Shown: positions 42,699 through 51,445 of the stretch, one piece after another | How the letters are laid out: each line of letters begins with the position of its first letter | Numbering within the stretch: the stretch's first letter is position 1 | Source of the DNA: Bradyrhizobium sp. Ec3.3 | GTDB lineage: Bacteria; Pseudomonadota; Alphaproteobacteria; Rhizobiales; Xanthobacteraceae | NCBI RefSeq assembly: GCF_000472925.1 | Contig: NZ_AXAS01000016.1 | Span: 62,001 to 126,000, forward strand | Length of the DNA: 64,000 nt | Reading direction: 5' to 3' | The notes under the pieces: model-generated | The model's database searches: none | What the model saw: the letters and a program-made list of their open reading frames with translations, nothing else | What the model was told of the DNA's origin: nothing | Position numbers and translations under genes: made by a program

Positions 42699-43412
42699 AT
42701 GAAGACAGGTCTTGTGATTACCGCCCATCCCGGCGATTTCGTCTGGCGCGCGGGTGGCGCGATCGCGCTGCACGCCAAGAAGGGCTACCGGATGAAGATC
42801 GTCTGCATGTCCTTCGGCGAGCGCGGCGAGAGCCAGTTCGCCTGGAAGGAAAAGGGCGCAACGCTGGAGTCGGTCAAGGCGGGCCGCAAGGACGAGGCCG
42901 AGCGCGCCGCCAAACTCCTGGGCGCCGAGATCGAGTTCTTCGATTGCGGCGACTATCCGCTCAAGCTCAACGAAGCGCATTTCGACCGCATGGTCGACAT
43001 CTACCGCGAGCTCAATCCGAGCTTCGTGCTGACCCATGCGCTGGAGGATCCCTATAATTTCGATCACCCGAATGCGGCGCATTTCGCGCAGGAGACCCGC
43101 GTGGTCGCGCAGGCCATGGGCCACAAGCCGGGCGCGCAGTACAAATATGCGGCGCCGCCGGTGTTCCTGTTCGAGCCGCATCAGCCCGAGATGTGCAATT
43201 TCAAGCCGAACCTGATCCTGAAGATCGACGAGGTCTGGAAGGAGAAGTACGAGGCGTTCCAGATCCTCGCCGCGCAAAAGCACCTCTGGGGCTACTATGA
43301 GCGCGTCGCCCTCAACCGTGGCATCCAGGGCAGCCGCAACACCGGCGTGCCCATGACCTATGGCGAGGCCTATCAGCGCCTGTTCCCGACAGTCGAGGAG
43401 GTCCTGGCATGA
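42699..43412 (+). CDS. galB: 4-oxalomesaconate hydratase (GalB-like)
   Basis: 237 aa PIG-L-fold protein. It begins LVITAHPGDFVWRAGGAIALHAKKGY, matching Pseudomonas GalB (ADFVWRAGGAIALHAE), then VCMSFGERGES, EDPYNFDHPNAAHFAQE, FEPHQPEMC, LWGYYERVALNRG. It hydrates 4-oxalomesaconate to 4-carboxy-4-hydroxy-2-oxoadipate. Metal ligands are the His of HPGD and the DHP region. It overlaps the aldolase gene by 4 nt. Confidence 0.88.
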   Translation: MKTGLVITAHPGDFVWRAGGAIALHAKKGYRMKIVCMSFGERGESQFAWKEKGATLESVKAGRKDEAERAAKLLGAEIEFFDCGDYPLKLNEAHFDRMVDIYRELNPSFVLTHALEDPYNFDHPNAAHFAQETRVVAQAMGHKPGAQYKYAAPPVFLFEPHQPEMCNFKPNLILKIDEVWKEKYEAFQILAAQKHLWGYYERVALNRGIQGSRNTGVPMTYGEAYQRLFPTVEEVLA

Positions 43413-44092
43413 AGCCCGTCGTCGTCCGCAACATCGAGCGCGCCGATCACGGCGGCATGTCGGTCTATGGCGTCTCCACCGTGCACGAGGCGATGGGGCG
43501 CGTCGGCCTCATGAAGCCCTATATGCGTCCGATCTGGCCCGGCGCGCAGATCGCCGGTCCCGCGGTCACCGTGCTGGCGCAGCCCGGCGACAACTGGATG
43601 ATCCATGTCGCGGTCGAGCAATGCAGGCCGGGCGACATCCTCGTGGTTGGCTGCACCACCGACAATACCGACGGCATGTTCGGCGAGCTGCTTGCAACGT
43701 CGCTTCATGCGCGCGGCGTGCAGGGGCTCGTCATCGATGCCGGCTGCCGCGATGTGAAGGCGCTGCACGAGATGAAATTCCCGGTCTGGTCGCGTGCCGT
43801 CTCGGCCAAGGGAACGGTGAAGGCGACGCTCGGCTCGGTCAACGTTCCCGTGGTCTGCGCCGGCGTCAATGTCGAGCCCGGCGATATCGTGGTCGCCGAT
43901 GACGACGGCGTCGTGGTGGTGCCGAAGCGGCTTGCGGTCGAGGTTGCGGAGAAAGCCCGGAAGCGCAATGCGGATGAAGGCGGCAAGCGCAATCGTCTCG
44001 CCTCGGGCGAGCTTGGCCTCGACATGTACAACATGCGCGAGGCTCTGGCGAAAGCCGGGCTCGTCTATGTCGACAATCCCGAGGACGTCTGA
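43409..44092 (+). CDS. ligK: 4-carboxy-4-hydroxy-2-oxoadipate aldolase (LigK/GalC-like)
   Basis: 227 aa of the RraA-like aldolase family. The active-site loop is VIDAGCRDVKAL (Arg-Asp), plus GELLATSLHARG and DDGVVVVP. It splits 4-carboxy-4-hydroxy-2-oxoadipate into pyruvate and oxaloacetate and also decarboxylates oxaloacetate. With LigI- and GalB-like proteins it completes the lower 4,5-cleavage or gallate route. Starts at an ATGA overlap with galB. Confidence 0.88.
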   Translation: MKPVVVRNIERADHGGMSVYGVSTVHEAMGRVGLMKPYMRPIWPGAQIAGPAVTVLAQPGDNWMIHVAVEQCRPGDILVVGCTTDNTDGMFGELLATSLHARGVQGLVIDAGCRDVKALHEMKFPVWSRAVSAKGTVKATLGSVNVPVVCAGVNVEPGDIVVADDDGVVVVPKRLAVEVAEKARKRNADEGGKRNRLASGELGLDMYNMREALAKAGLVYVDNPEDV

Positions 44093-44116
44093 GCAGGCGA
44101 AAAGCGGAGCGGATTG

Positions 44117-44986
44117 ATGGATCGTCTCAAGCTGCGGACCGTGCTCGGCAGTCATCCGCATGTGCTGGCATTGAAGAGCGGAGAGCTCCGCTCCGAGCGC
44201 TTCGATCTCGACTTCATCGAGTACACGCCGACCAACACGGCGTTCAAGCCGATGGTGCGCGAGCAGGCCTTCGACGTCTGCGAGATGGCGATCGTCACCT
44301 ATCTGATGGCGAAAGCCCACGGCAAGCCGCTGGTGCTTCTGCCGGCAACCATGCTCGGCCGCTTCCAGCACGGTTACGCGCTGTACAACTCCGAGCGAGG
44401 CGCGCTCCGCCCGTCCAATCTGGAAGGCAAGCGCGTCGGCATCCGGTCGTTCACGACCACGACGGGGGCCTGGATCAGGGGCATTTTGGCCAATGACTAC
44501 GGCGTCAACCTCGACAAGATAGGTTGGGTTACCTTCGAGGACCCGCACGTGGCCGAATATGTCGACACAACCGAGCGCGCGCCGAAGGACAGAAAGATCC
44601 TGCAAATGCTGCTTGACGGCGAACTCGACGCTGTGCTCGGCGAGACCTCGAATGATCCGCGCCTCAAGCCGCTGTTCCCCGATCCGGCCGCGGAGGCCGC
44701 GACCTGGTACGCCCGGCGCGGCGTCGTCCCGGTCAACCATCTCGTGGTCGTGACCGAGGCTCTGGCAAAATCGCGCCCTGACATCGTCGCCGGCGTGTAC
44801 GATCTCCTGAAGGCTGGCAAGGCTAAGACAGGCGCGCCCGCATTACCCGATCTCCTGCCATTCGGGATCGAGGCCAACCGCAAGCCGCTGGAGCTGATCA
44901 TCGACTACGCCTATCAGCAGGCCCTGATCCCGCGCCGCTATGCGGTCGAGGAGCTCTTTGACGACACCACGCGAAGGATGAACTGA
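44117..44986 (+). CDS. Pht5-like (4,5-dihydroxyphthalate decarboxylase family) or binding-protein-like
   Basis: 289 aa. It looks like a cytoplasmic periplasmic-binding-fold protein: no signal peptide, with blocks RFDLDFIEYTPTNTAFKPMVREQAFDVCEMAIVTYLMAKA, HGKPLVLLPATMLGRFQHGYALYN and WVTFEDPHVAEY. This resembles the 4,5-dihydroxyphthalate decarboxylase family, which makes protocatechuate. Family annotation is ambiguous because the fold is shared with nitrate/sulphonate/taurine binding proteins. The start at 44117 has GGAG 8 nt upstream. It lies between the aldolase and the dehydrogenase genes of the operon. Confidence 0.7.
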   Translation: MDRLKLRTVLGSHPHVLALKSGELRSERFDLDFIEYTPTNTAFKPMVREQAFDVCEMAIVTYLMAKAHGKPLVLLPATMLGRFQHGYALYNSERGALRPSNLEGKRVGIRSFTTTTGAWIRGILANDYGVNLDKIGWVTFEDPHVAEYVDTTERAPKDRKILQMLLDGELDAVLGETSNDPRLKPLFPDPAAEAATWYARRGVVPVNHLVVVTEALAKSRPDIVAGVYDLLKAGKAKTGAPALPDLLPFGIEANRKPLELIIDYAYQQALIPRRYAVEELFDDTTRRMN

Positions 44987-45909
44987 TGTCCGGCGATTCC
45001 AGGCGATGGCAGATTGGACTTGTCGGCTATGGCGAGGTCGGCAAGATCCTCGCGGAGGACTTGCGCCAGCAGGATATCAAGGTTGCGGCCTTTGACCTCA
45101 AGCTCGGGAACGAGCAGGGCGCGGCCTTGCGCAATCACGCCACGAGGCACGGTGTTACGTTAGCTGCCTCGCACGCTGATCTGACCGCAAGATCCGACTT
45201 CATCGTCTCCGCCGTGACCGCGAGCCAGGCCGTCTCGGTGGCAAAGGCTTGCGCGGCTGCGATCAACCAGGGCACATGGTTTCTCGACTTCAACTCGGCC
45301 TCGCCGGGCGCCAAGCAGCGCGCCGCGAAGCTGATCGACGACGCCGGCGGACGCTATGTCGAGGGCGCGGTGATGACCTCGGTGCCGCCTTATCGCATCA
45401 AGGTGCCGCTGCTGCTCGGTGGTCCCGGCGCACGCGAGCTCGAGCCGCTTCTCAACGCGATCGGCTTTGCCGCCAAGGTCGCGAGCGACAAGCTCGGTGT
45501 CTCCTCGGCGGTGAAGATGTGCCGCAGCATCATGATCAAGGGCCTGGAGGCTATGGTCATCGAGAGCTTCACCACGGCGCGCGCCTATGGCGTCGAGGAT
45601 GCGGTGCTGGCCTCGCTCGCGGAAACCTTTCCCGGCATCAACTGGGAGAAGCAGGGCGCCTATTTCTTCCAGCGCGTGATCGAGCATGGCCGCCGCCGCG
45701 CCGAGGAAGTGCGCGAGGTTGCCGAGACCGTGCGAGAGGCGGGGCTTACGCCATGGTCGGCACAAGGTACCGGCGAGCGGCAGGCCTGGGTTGCCGATCT
45801 TGCCGACCAGGGTCTGTTCGGCGCAAAAGGCACCAAAGAGTTCGCCTGCAGCGCCGACTGGCGCACCGAGGCCGACCGCATCCTGGCAAAGATCAGGCGT
45901 GAGGGATGA
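44986..45909 (+). CDS. NAD(P)-dependent dehydrogenase, DUF1932 / HIBADH-like
   Basis: 307 aa. N-terminal Rossmann fold (IGLVGYGEVGKILAEDL, GNEQGAALRNHATRHG), then a central GGPGARELEPLL and C-terminal helical domain (KMCRSIMIKGLEAMVIESFTTARAYGVEDAV), as in phosphogluconate/3-hydroxyisobutyrate-type dehydrogenases. In the PCA 4,5-cleavage route a dehydrogenase oxidises the hemiacetal to 2-pyrone-4,6-dicarboxylate, so it may fill the LigC step, though LigC belongs to another family. It overlaps the preceding stop by one base (TGATG), and its 3' end overlaps the opposing amidohydrolase by 17 bases. Confidence 0.75.
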   Translation: MSGDSRRWQIGLVGYGEVGKILAEDLRQQDIKVAAFDLKLGNEQGAALRNHATRHGVTLAASHADLTARSDFIVSAVTASQAVSVAKACAAAINQGTWFLDFNSASPGAKQRAAKLIDDAGGRYVEGAVMTSVPPYRIKVPLLLGGPGARELEPLLNAIGFAAKVASDKLGVSSAVKMCRSIMIKGLEAMVIESFTTARAYGVEDAVLASLAETFPGINWEKQGAYFFQRVIEHGRRRAEEVREVAETVREAGLTPWSAQGTGERQAWVADLADQGLFGAKGTKEFACSADWRTEADRILAKIRREG

Positions 45910-47167
45910 CGGCGCGCGGTTTGCACGAATCTGAGGGCGGAAACAGGACGGCTTGTTGCCGTTCAAAGACCGGCCGGCCGTTCTTGAAGCCCATCATGAC
46001 ATCAGGCAGTTCGGCGATCGCAAAGCGGCTGTCGCGCGTATCGAGCACGACGAGATCGGCCGGGTTGCTGATTTTGAAGCCGTAATTTTTCAGGTTCATC
46101 AGCCGCGCCGGCAAATCGGTGACGAGGTCGAGGCAGGTGTCGAACTCGCCGACTGATGCATGCGCGACGTTGGCGTAGAAATTCGCCATTCGCAGCAGCG
46201 AGGCATCGCCGAACGGCGTGAAGGGATTGAGCACGTTGTTGGTCGCAACGGAGCACAGCACGCCGTTTGCGACGAGCTTGTGCGCGACCGTGATTCCGCG
46301 GGGCACGTTGTGGGTGGTGTCGCGGCCCATCAGATAGAGATCGGTCGCGGGCAGCACCGTGACGGCGACACCGGTTCTTGCGAGACGCTCGACCACCGGT
46401 TTCAGTCGATCCGGCGGTAACGCGGAGAGCTTCGTCACATGGCCGATCGCGACACGCCCCTGGTAGCCGCGCTGTTCGGTTTGCCGGCAGACTTCGTCGA
46501 GATGCGACCAGGACGTATCGAGGTCGAAGTCGAGATGGAGATCGACATCGACGTCGAACTCCTGCGCGAGGTCGAAGATGCGCTTAAGATGCGCGTTCGG
46601 ATCGGTGTCGGTATAGGGACAGCCGCCGATCACCTCGCCGCCGTCGCGCAGCGCCTGGATCAATAGCTCCTCGGCTCCGGGATCGTTGGTCAGCCCCTCC
46701 TGCGGAAAGACGCAGAGCGACAGATCGAGCGCCCAGGCGTAGTCGCGCTTCAGCGCCTTGACCGCCTCGAAGCTGCGCAGGCCGATCCGCGGGTCGATCT
46801 CGACATGAGTACGCATCCGCGTCGTGCCGTGCACGATTGCGCGCTCCAGCACTTTTGCGCCGCGGGCATAGACGTCCTCGACCGTGAAATCGCGCTTCAT
46901 CGCCGAGACGGCGCGGATGGCGTCGCTGAGACTGCCGTGGTCGTGCCCGCAGCGACCGAGCAGGCAGGCCTTGTCGAGGTGGATGTGGGTGTCGACGAAG
47001 CCGGGCAGCACGAGCCGCCCCTCGAGGTCGATCTCAACGGCTTCGGCCTGAAGGCACGGCTCGATTGCGGCGATGTTACCTTGGGAAATGCCGATATCCG
47101 CAGGAGCGGTGACGCCGCGCATCAGCGCGTTGCGAAGGATCAGGTCGAAGGCGGTTCGGCTCGTCAT
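45893..47167 (-). CDS. Amidohydrolase, cytosine-deaminase-like
   Basis: 424 aa. Metal-site blocks: DTHIHLDKA (HxH), a His in MRTHVEIDP, DLHLDFDLD and IGHVTKLSALP, then a CSVATNNVLNPFTPFGDASLL segment with the Asp/Asn typical of this branch (DTHIHLDK matches cytosine deaminase/atrazine-chlorohydrolase relatives). It probably hydrolyses an amino or amide group on a heterocycle or ring. It is transcribed against the galB/ligK operon and shares 17 bases with its last gene. ATG 47167 was chosen because the frame then begins MTSRTAFDLILRNALM. Confidence 0.8.
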   Translation of the reverse strand: MTSRTAFDLILRNALMRGVTAPADIGISQGNIAAIEPCLQAEAVEIDLEGRLVLPGFVDTHIHLDKACLLGRCGHDHGSLSDAIRAVSAMKRDFTVEDVYARGAKVLERAIVHGTTRMRTHVEIDPRIGLRSFEAVKALKRDYAWALDLSLCVFPQEGLTNDPGAEELLIQALRDGGEVIGGCPYTDTDPNAHLKRIFDLAQEFDVDVDLHLDFDLDTSWSHLDEVCRQTEQRGYQGRVAIGHVTKLSALPPDRLKPVVERLARTGVAVTVLPATDLYLMGRDTTHNVPRGITVAHKLVANGVLCSVATNNVLNPFTPFGDASLLRMANFYANVAHASVGEFDTCLDLVTDLPARLMNLKNYGFKISNPADLVVLDTRDSRFAIAELPDVMMGFKNGRPVFERQQAVLFPPSDSCKPRAVIPHA

Positions 47168-47315
47168 GGCACCAGCACTTTGCGGCGTAAGCGTACAGGA
47201 GCGTGCCCTGCGGGGCACCTCCAGATTCCCGGCAATCGAGCGCGGGAATGTTCAAAATATATGCATGCAATCCAGCAGCCCAGGGTTAGTATCCCGCATC
47301 TTTCGGAGAAGCGCC

Positions 47316-47735
47316 ATGCCCGTTGCCGCAACTGCCCCAAGCAAAACCATGTCTGACGCCGAGATCGTCGAAGCCTATCTGACGGCCTCGATGATCCCCG
47401 ATCCGGAGGCCGCGGCGGTCTACATGGCGCCGGGCACGGTGATCACCTTCACCGGCGGACGCGAGTTCGACCATCCGCGCGGGTCGGCCGGCTTCAACGC
47501 CAAGCGCTATCGCTGGGTCAAGAAGAAGATGGACCGGTTCGACGTCTGCCCGGGCGAGGGGGAGACCGTGGTCTACAGCGTCGGCACGCTCTATGGCGAA
47601 TGGCACGACGGCACGCCCTTCGAAGGCAACCGCTACGTCGATCGCTTCGTGGTGCGGGGCGGCAAGATCACCAAGATGGACGTCTGGAACGACAGCGCCG
47701 AGCGCATCCTGGTTCAACGCGGCATCGACGCGTAG
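47316..47735 (+). CDS. NTF2-like (SnoaL fold) protein
   Basis: 139 aa. The helix-plus-curved-sheet pattern is visible: DAEIVEAYLTASMIPDPEAAAVYMAPGTVITF, then VVYSVGTLYGEWHDGTPFEGNRYVDRFVVRGGKITKMDVWNDSAE, the typical phrase for scaffold or isomerase/cyclase members. GGAGAAG is 4-5 nt before the ATG. It is divergent from the amidohydrolase across 148 bases. The catalytic role is uncertain. Confidence 0.75.
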   Translation: MPVAATAPSKTMSDAEIVEAYLTASMIPDPEAAAVYMAPGTVITFTGGREFDHPRGSAGFNAKRYRWVKKKMDRFDVCPGEGETVVYSVGTLYGEWHDGTPFEGNRYVDRFVVRGGKITKMDVWNDSAERILVQRGIDA

Positions 47736-47778
47736 CGCACAGCCCTCGAGTCCGGTGGCGGCGCCGTCGTGCGTGGCG

Positions 47779-49950
47779 TCATCTCGGATTGGGATGGCCG
47801 TCGAGGCGAAGCTGATAGACAAAATAGGTGGGGGTGCAGAACCCAAGCTTGCGGCTCTTCAGGATGCTGAGGGTCTGCGGGCTGACGCCGAACTTCGCGC
47901 CAGTCAGGAAATCCGGGATCGCCTGGCAGATATAGTCTTCCCGGCAAAATCGCGACGGCGAACATACGTTCAAGAGCCCGCGGCCGACGCCGGCCGCAAA
48001 GGCGGCGCCGTCGAAATAGCCCTTGGCCATCTGTTCGAAGCCCTTGCCGCCGACGACAGCGCAGATCTCGTCAGGCGTGCTGCCAGGCTGAACGGCCGCC
48101 AGTTTCGACTCTTCGGGTTTGCACGGACGGGTGATGCGGCCGAGCGGCACGCCGATTTTTGTCGGTCGGCAATTGTAGTCATAGCCGCTCAATTTGCCCT
48201 CGGGCACGTGATAGACTAATTCATCCGTGCTCACGCGATCGGCAAAAGAGCGCAAGCTGAAGCTCAACAGATCCTTCGCATTGTTCTTCGCCGTCATGTC
48301 CTCGATTGCGTTCGAGCGGCAAGAGAGGCCTGCGTAGATGTTCTGCTGGGGTGGCAGACATTGACCGAGATGGGAAGAGGCCGCCGCGTTCGTCACCACG
48401 GCCTGGCAGGCGAGATGTCGTGCGGCATTGCAGCTCCACTTCGCGCCATCCGCGAGATCGCCGTTCAGGGGGCACGGCATGTTGTCGCCGGCGGCTGAAT
48501 AAACCGGGCTCGCGTTCTGCCAGGCCGCTGCGGGCGCAGACGGATGCGGGCGGAACGTGTCAGGGGCCTGGCCTCGCGAAAGGCTTTCAACGTAGCTCTT
48601 CCGGCGGGCAAGCTCCGCATGGACGTGCGGCGAGAACGGAAGCTGCAGACTGTTGCCGTCGAGCGCGTCCTTGATTGCCCCACCGCCGCTGCCGAAATCG
48701 ACCCGGTCCACGCCGAGGAAGTGAAATCCCGCCGTCGAGGAGGATTGATGGCAGCCCATGCAGGACGATGTGTTCAGCCGTTCGAGCAGACCTGCGCCGG
48801 AGCGCGCGAACTTGACCGACTTCGCGGTCTTTTCCAGCGCCGTGACGATCTGCCCGGCCTGGTCCTTGCTGACCAGCAGGTCGAACGGCCGGTTGGCCAC
48901 ACGCGCGCTTCCGGCCGTGGAAAAACTCAGAGCGATATCGGCCTCGAGGCTCTCCGGCAGATTGAACACGCCGTTGTCGATCTCCTCCGCGTGGCTCGCG
49001 AGATAGTCCTGCAATTGCTTCTGCTTGGAGGGATCCTTCAGGATCGCCTGCACGTCGGGTGTGTTCTCGAGTTTGATAGGCTGAAATTTTCCGCCCCTCA
49101 AGGCGAATATCCTCATCCAGTAGATCGCTTGGCCGGCGAATTTGCGGCCCTCCATGTTTTCGAGATCGGAGGGAAAGCGCACCACTTGGGCGTTGATTTC
49201 CATCTGCTTGAAGGTCAGCCTCGACAAATCCAGCGGGCCCTGCAGGAGGCGCTGGGCAGTTGAGTGCGGGTCGCCGCCGTCGATGCCATCGATGCGCCAG
49301 AGCGCAGCCACATCCTGGCAGTGCTTGCCGTCGTCACGATAGCTGAAGACCATGTTCACGGTGAGCGGCATGCGCGAGGCGTAGGTCTTGCCGTTCATCC
49401 GGACTTCGTATCCGAGCCGGTAGATGAAGCGAAGTTCGCCGCAGTGGGCGGGATCGAAGTCGCGGCGATCGATGCGATTGACCACACCCGCCAGGATGAA
49501 CAGCCCGTCGCTCGAACCGAGCCATTTCTCGTTGAAGACGCGAGCGACGTTACCGTTCAGCCGCAAGGTCTTTCCGGCCTCCGTCTTGGCCGACTTTGGA
49601 TCGTAGGTCTTGAGAATTTCCTTTTCCCAGTCGATCCCAAGGCCCGAAATGATCCGCGTCATGTCCGCGGACATGACGGTCGCAAATTGTCCGTAGGTCT
49701 CGCCAAAGCGCAACAAGTCGCTGGCGCGCGTGGGGCCCGGCGCCGGAGCCGGCGACGTGAGCTTTTCCGCCGCGTGGATTTTCTCAAGAAGCGTGATCAG
49801 CGAAAGCGCGGATGAATTGTCATGATCGAGTAAGGCGAGCACGGGTGTCTGGTCGATCAGGACCGTGACCGGCGTGGAAGGCTGCAGCGACTGGGCGAAG
49901 CAGAGCGGAATTGAGAAGGTCAACCAACAGATGATCGAGACGATGCGCAT
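47779..49950 (-). CDS. Large secreted protein with one CxxCH haem motif
   Basis: 723 aa. Signal peptide at 1-19 (MRIVSIICWLTFSIPLCFAQ). No recognised family overall. In the middle is a single haem-type motif CMGCHQSSSTAG, then VSRQAP-like Gly/Ser segments, and many other Cys pairs (HLACQAVV, GQCLPP, LSCRSN, NVCSPSRFCREDYICQ) that suggest disulphides. It probably sits in the periplasm, perhaps as a mono-haem or redox-modified scaffold. It starts 120 bases downstream (on its own strand) of the YciI gene, so it may be read from the hydroxyquinol operon. Confidence 0.65.
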   Translation of the reverse strand: MRIVSIICWLTFSIPLCFAQSLQPSTPVTVLIDQTPVLALLDHDNSSALSLITLLEKIHAAEKLTSPAPAPGPTRASDLLRFGETYGQFATVMSADMTRIISGLGIDWEKEILKTYDPKSAKTEAGKTLRLNGNVARVFNEKWLGSSDGLFILAGVVNRIDRRDFDPAHCGELRFIYRLGYEVRMNGKTYASRMPLTVNMVFSYRDDGKHCQDVAALWRIDGIDGGDPHSTAQRLLQGPLDLSRLTFKQMEINAQVVRFPSDLENMEGRKFAGQAIYWMRIFALRGGKFQPIKLENTPDVQAILKDPSKQKQLQDYLASHAEEIDNGVFNLPESLEADIALSFSTAGSARVANRPFDLLVSKDQAGQIVTALEKTAKSVKFARSGAGLLERLNTSSCMGCHQSSSTAGFHFLGVDRVDFGSGGGAIKDALDGNSLQLPFSPHVHAELARRKSYVESLSRGQAPDTFRPHPSAPAAAWQNASPVYSAAGDNMPCPLNGDLADGAKWSCNAARHLACQAVVTNAAASSHLGQCLPPQQNIYAGLSCRSNAIEDMTAKNNAKDLLSFSLRSFADRVSTDELVYHVPEGKLSGYDYNCRPTKIGVPLGRITRPCKPEESKLAAVQPGSTPDEICAVVGGKGFEQMAKGYFDGAAFAAGVGRGLLNVCSPSRFCREDYICQAIPDFLTGAKFGVSPQTLSILKSRKLGFCTPTYFVYQLRLDGHPNPR

Positions 49951-50069
49951 CTGTGATTTGTACCGCGGCAAAGGACATTTCACAATTTGGAGATGAGCCG
50001 CGCTATGACGATACGGCACGTCACCAGGGGTCCGAGTTGGGCCAGCCCTGGATGGTGATGCCTGTACCT

Positions 50070-50357
50070 TCACCCCTGGCGGCGCAAGAAGCCGGTGATC
50101 GTGACTTTCTCCCAGATGCCGGCCGCGGCAAAGGGATCGGCGCGGTTGAAGGCCTCGACCTCGGCCCGTCCGGGGGCCTCGATCAGGAACAGGCTGCCGA
50201 TCATCTTCTCGCCATCGTCGGAGACGAGCGGGCCGGACATCACGATTTTGACCCCGAAGCGCGAGGTGTCGCTCAGGAACGCCTTGTGCGCGTCGTAATT
50301 GGCGAGCCGGGTCGGCAGCGCGCCGGTGCGGTCGAGGGCATGGATGGCAAACAGCAT
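50070..50357 (-). CDS. YciI-like protein
   Basis: 95 aa of the YciI family (ferredoxin-like alpha/beta fold related to muconolactone isomerase). His near the start (FAIHALDRTG) and Asp in ANYDAHKAFL are the two conserved residues of the family, and ADPFAAAGIWEKVTITGF is the usual end. It is the distal gene of the hydroxyquinol operon, 67 nt after the binding-protein gene. ATG 50357 has GGAGA 6 nt upstream. The role may be isomerase or lyase, not shown. Confidence 0.85.
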   Translation of the reverse strand: MLFAIHALDRTGALPTRLANYDAHKAFLSDTSRFGVKIVMSGPLVSDDGEKMIGSLFLIEAPGRAEVEAFNRADPFAAAGIWEKVTITGFLRRQG

Positions 50358-50424
50358 GATGTCTCCGGACAATGTCTTGGGACGGCCGTATTGAACGACC
50401 GTCCCGATTTTCGAAGCAGCGAGC

Positions 50425-51399
50425 CTACTTCGTGCCGAGCTTTTGCGCCTCTTCCCAGGTCGGGCAGGCCCGCTGTTCCAGCGGCACGTCGAACGGCCCG
50501 AAATTGTCCTTGGTGATGACGGTGGGTTTCAGCACGATCTCGGCAACGACGGGCTGTTCGCGCAAGTTGCGGATCGCCATCATGGTGCCGAGGCATCCCT
50601 GCGCAAAACCACTATAGTCGCCGCTTGCGAGCAGCTTGCCGGACTTGATGGCATCGATGGCTTCCTTGGTGCCGTTGATGCCGATCACCTGCGCCTTGCG
50701 ATTGGCGCCATCCAGCGCCTCGATCGCGCCGACCGCCATGGCATCGTTGGCGGCGAGCACGCCGTCGATCTGCGAGTTGGACTGCATCAGGTTTTCCATC
50801 ACCTGGAGCGCCTGGAGCCGCTGGTAGTTGGCGGGCTGCGAAGCAAGCAGCTTTGCGCCCGGAGTTTCCTTCAGCGCATCGTTGAAGCCCCTGATACGGT
50901 CGACATTGGTCAGCGAGCCCTTGACGCCCTCGATGATGACGATGTTGCCCTTGCCGCCGAGCGTCTTCAGCAGGTAGCGCGCGGTTTCGAGCCCGAGGCT
51001 GTAATCGTCGGCGCCGACGAAGGAGACGAACTTGCCGCCGGCAGAGCGGTCGGTGATGTTGACCACCGGGATCTTGGCGTCGTTGATCTTCTCGACACCG
51101 GGCACCATCGCCTTGTAGTCGACGGGAATGAAGACGATCGCGCTCGGCTTCTTCACCACGACGTCCTCGATCTGGCTGAGCTGCTCGGGGATCGAGTCCG
51201 GCTTGGTCGGGATGTAGTGCAGCGTTTTGGCGTTCAGCGCCTTGGCCGCGACGTCGGCGCCGACCCGCACGGTCTGAAAGTAGGGGTTGGTCTGGTTCTT
51301 GGTGAAGACCGCGATGGTCTCGCCGTCGGCACGGGCCTGCGTGGTGAACGCTGCGGCCATCAGAATCGGCAGTGCAAGGTGGCCCAATTTCGATTTCAT
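50425..51399 (-). CDS. Ribose-type ABC solute-binding protein
   Basis: 324 aa of the LacI-like periplasmic binding fold (CUT2 class). Signal peptide at 1-24 (LPILMAAAFTTQARA). Core: ETIAVFTKNQTNPYFQTVRVGADVAAKAL, PVVNITDRSAGG, DGVLAANDAMAVGAIEALDG. The ligand is presumably a polyhydroxylated or glycosylated compound. GGAG lies upstream of the ATG. Genes for two permeases and a double ATPase lie directly upstream. Confidence 0.88.
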   Translation of the reverse strand: MKSKLGHLALPILMAAAFTTQARADGETIAVFTKNQTNPYFQTVRVGADVAAKALNAKTLHYIPTKPDSIPEQLSQIEDVVVKKPSAIVFIPVDYKAMVPGVEKINDAKIPVVNITDRSAGGKFVSFVGADDYSLGLETARYLLKTLGGKGNIVIIEGVKGSLTNVDRIRGFNDALKETPGAKLLASQPANYQRLQALQVMENLMQSNSQIDGVLAANDAMAVGAIEALDGANRKAQVIGINGTKEAIDAIKSGKLLASGDYSGFAQGCLGTMMAIRNLREQPVVAEIVLKPTVITKDNFGPFDVPLEQRACPTWEEAQKLGTK

Positions 51400-51445
51400 A
51401 TGATCTCCATCCCTCATTTTGGTTTGTTGGATTTTGCGTAAGAAC

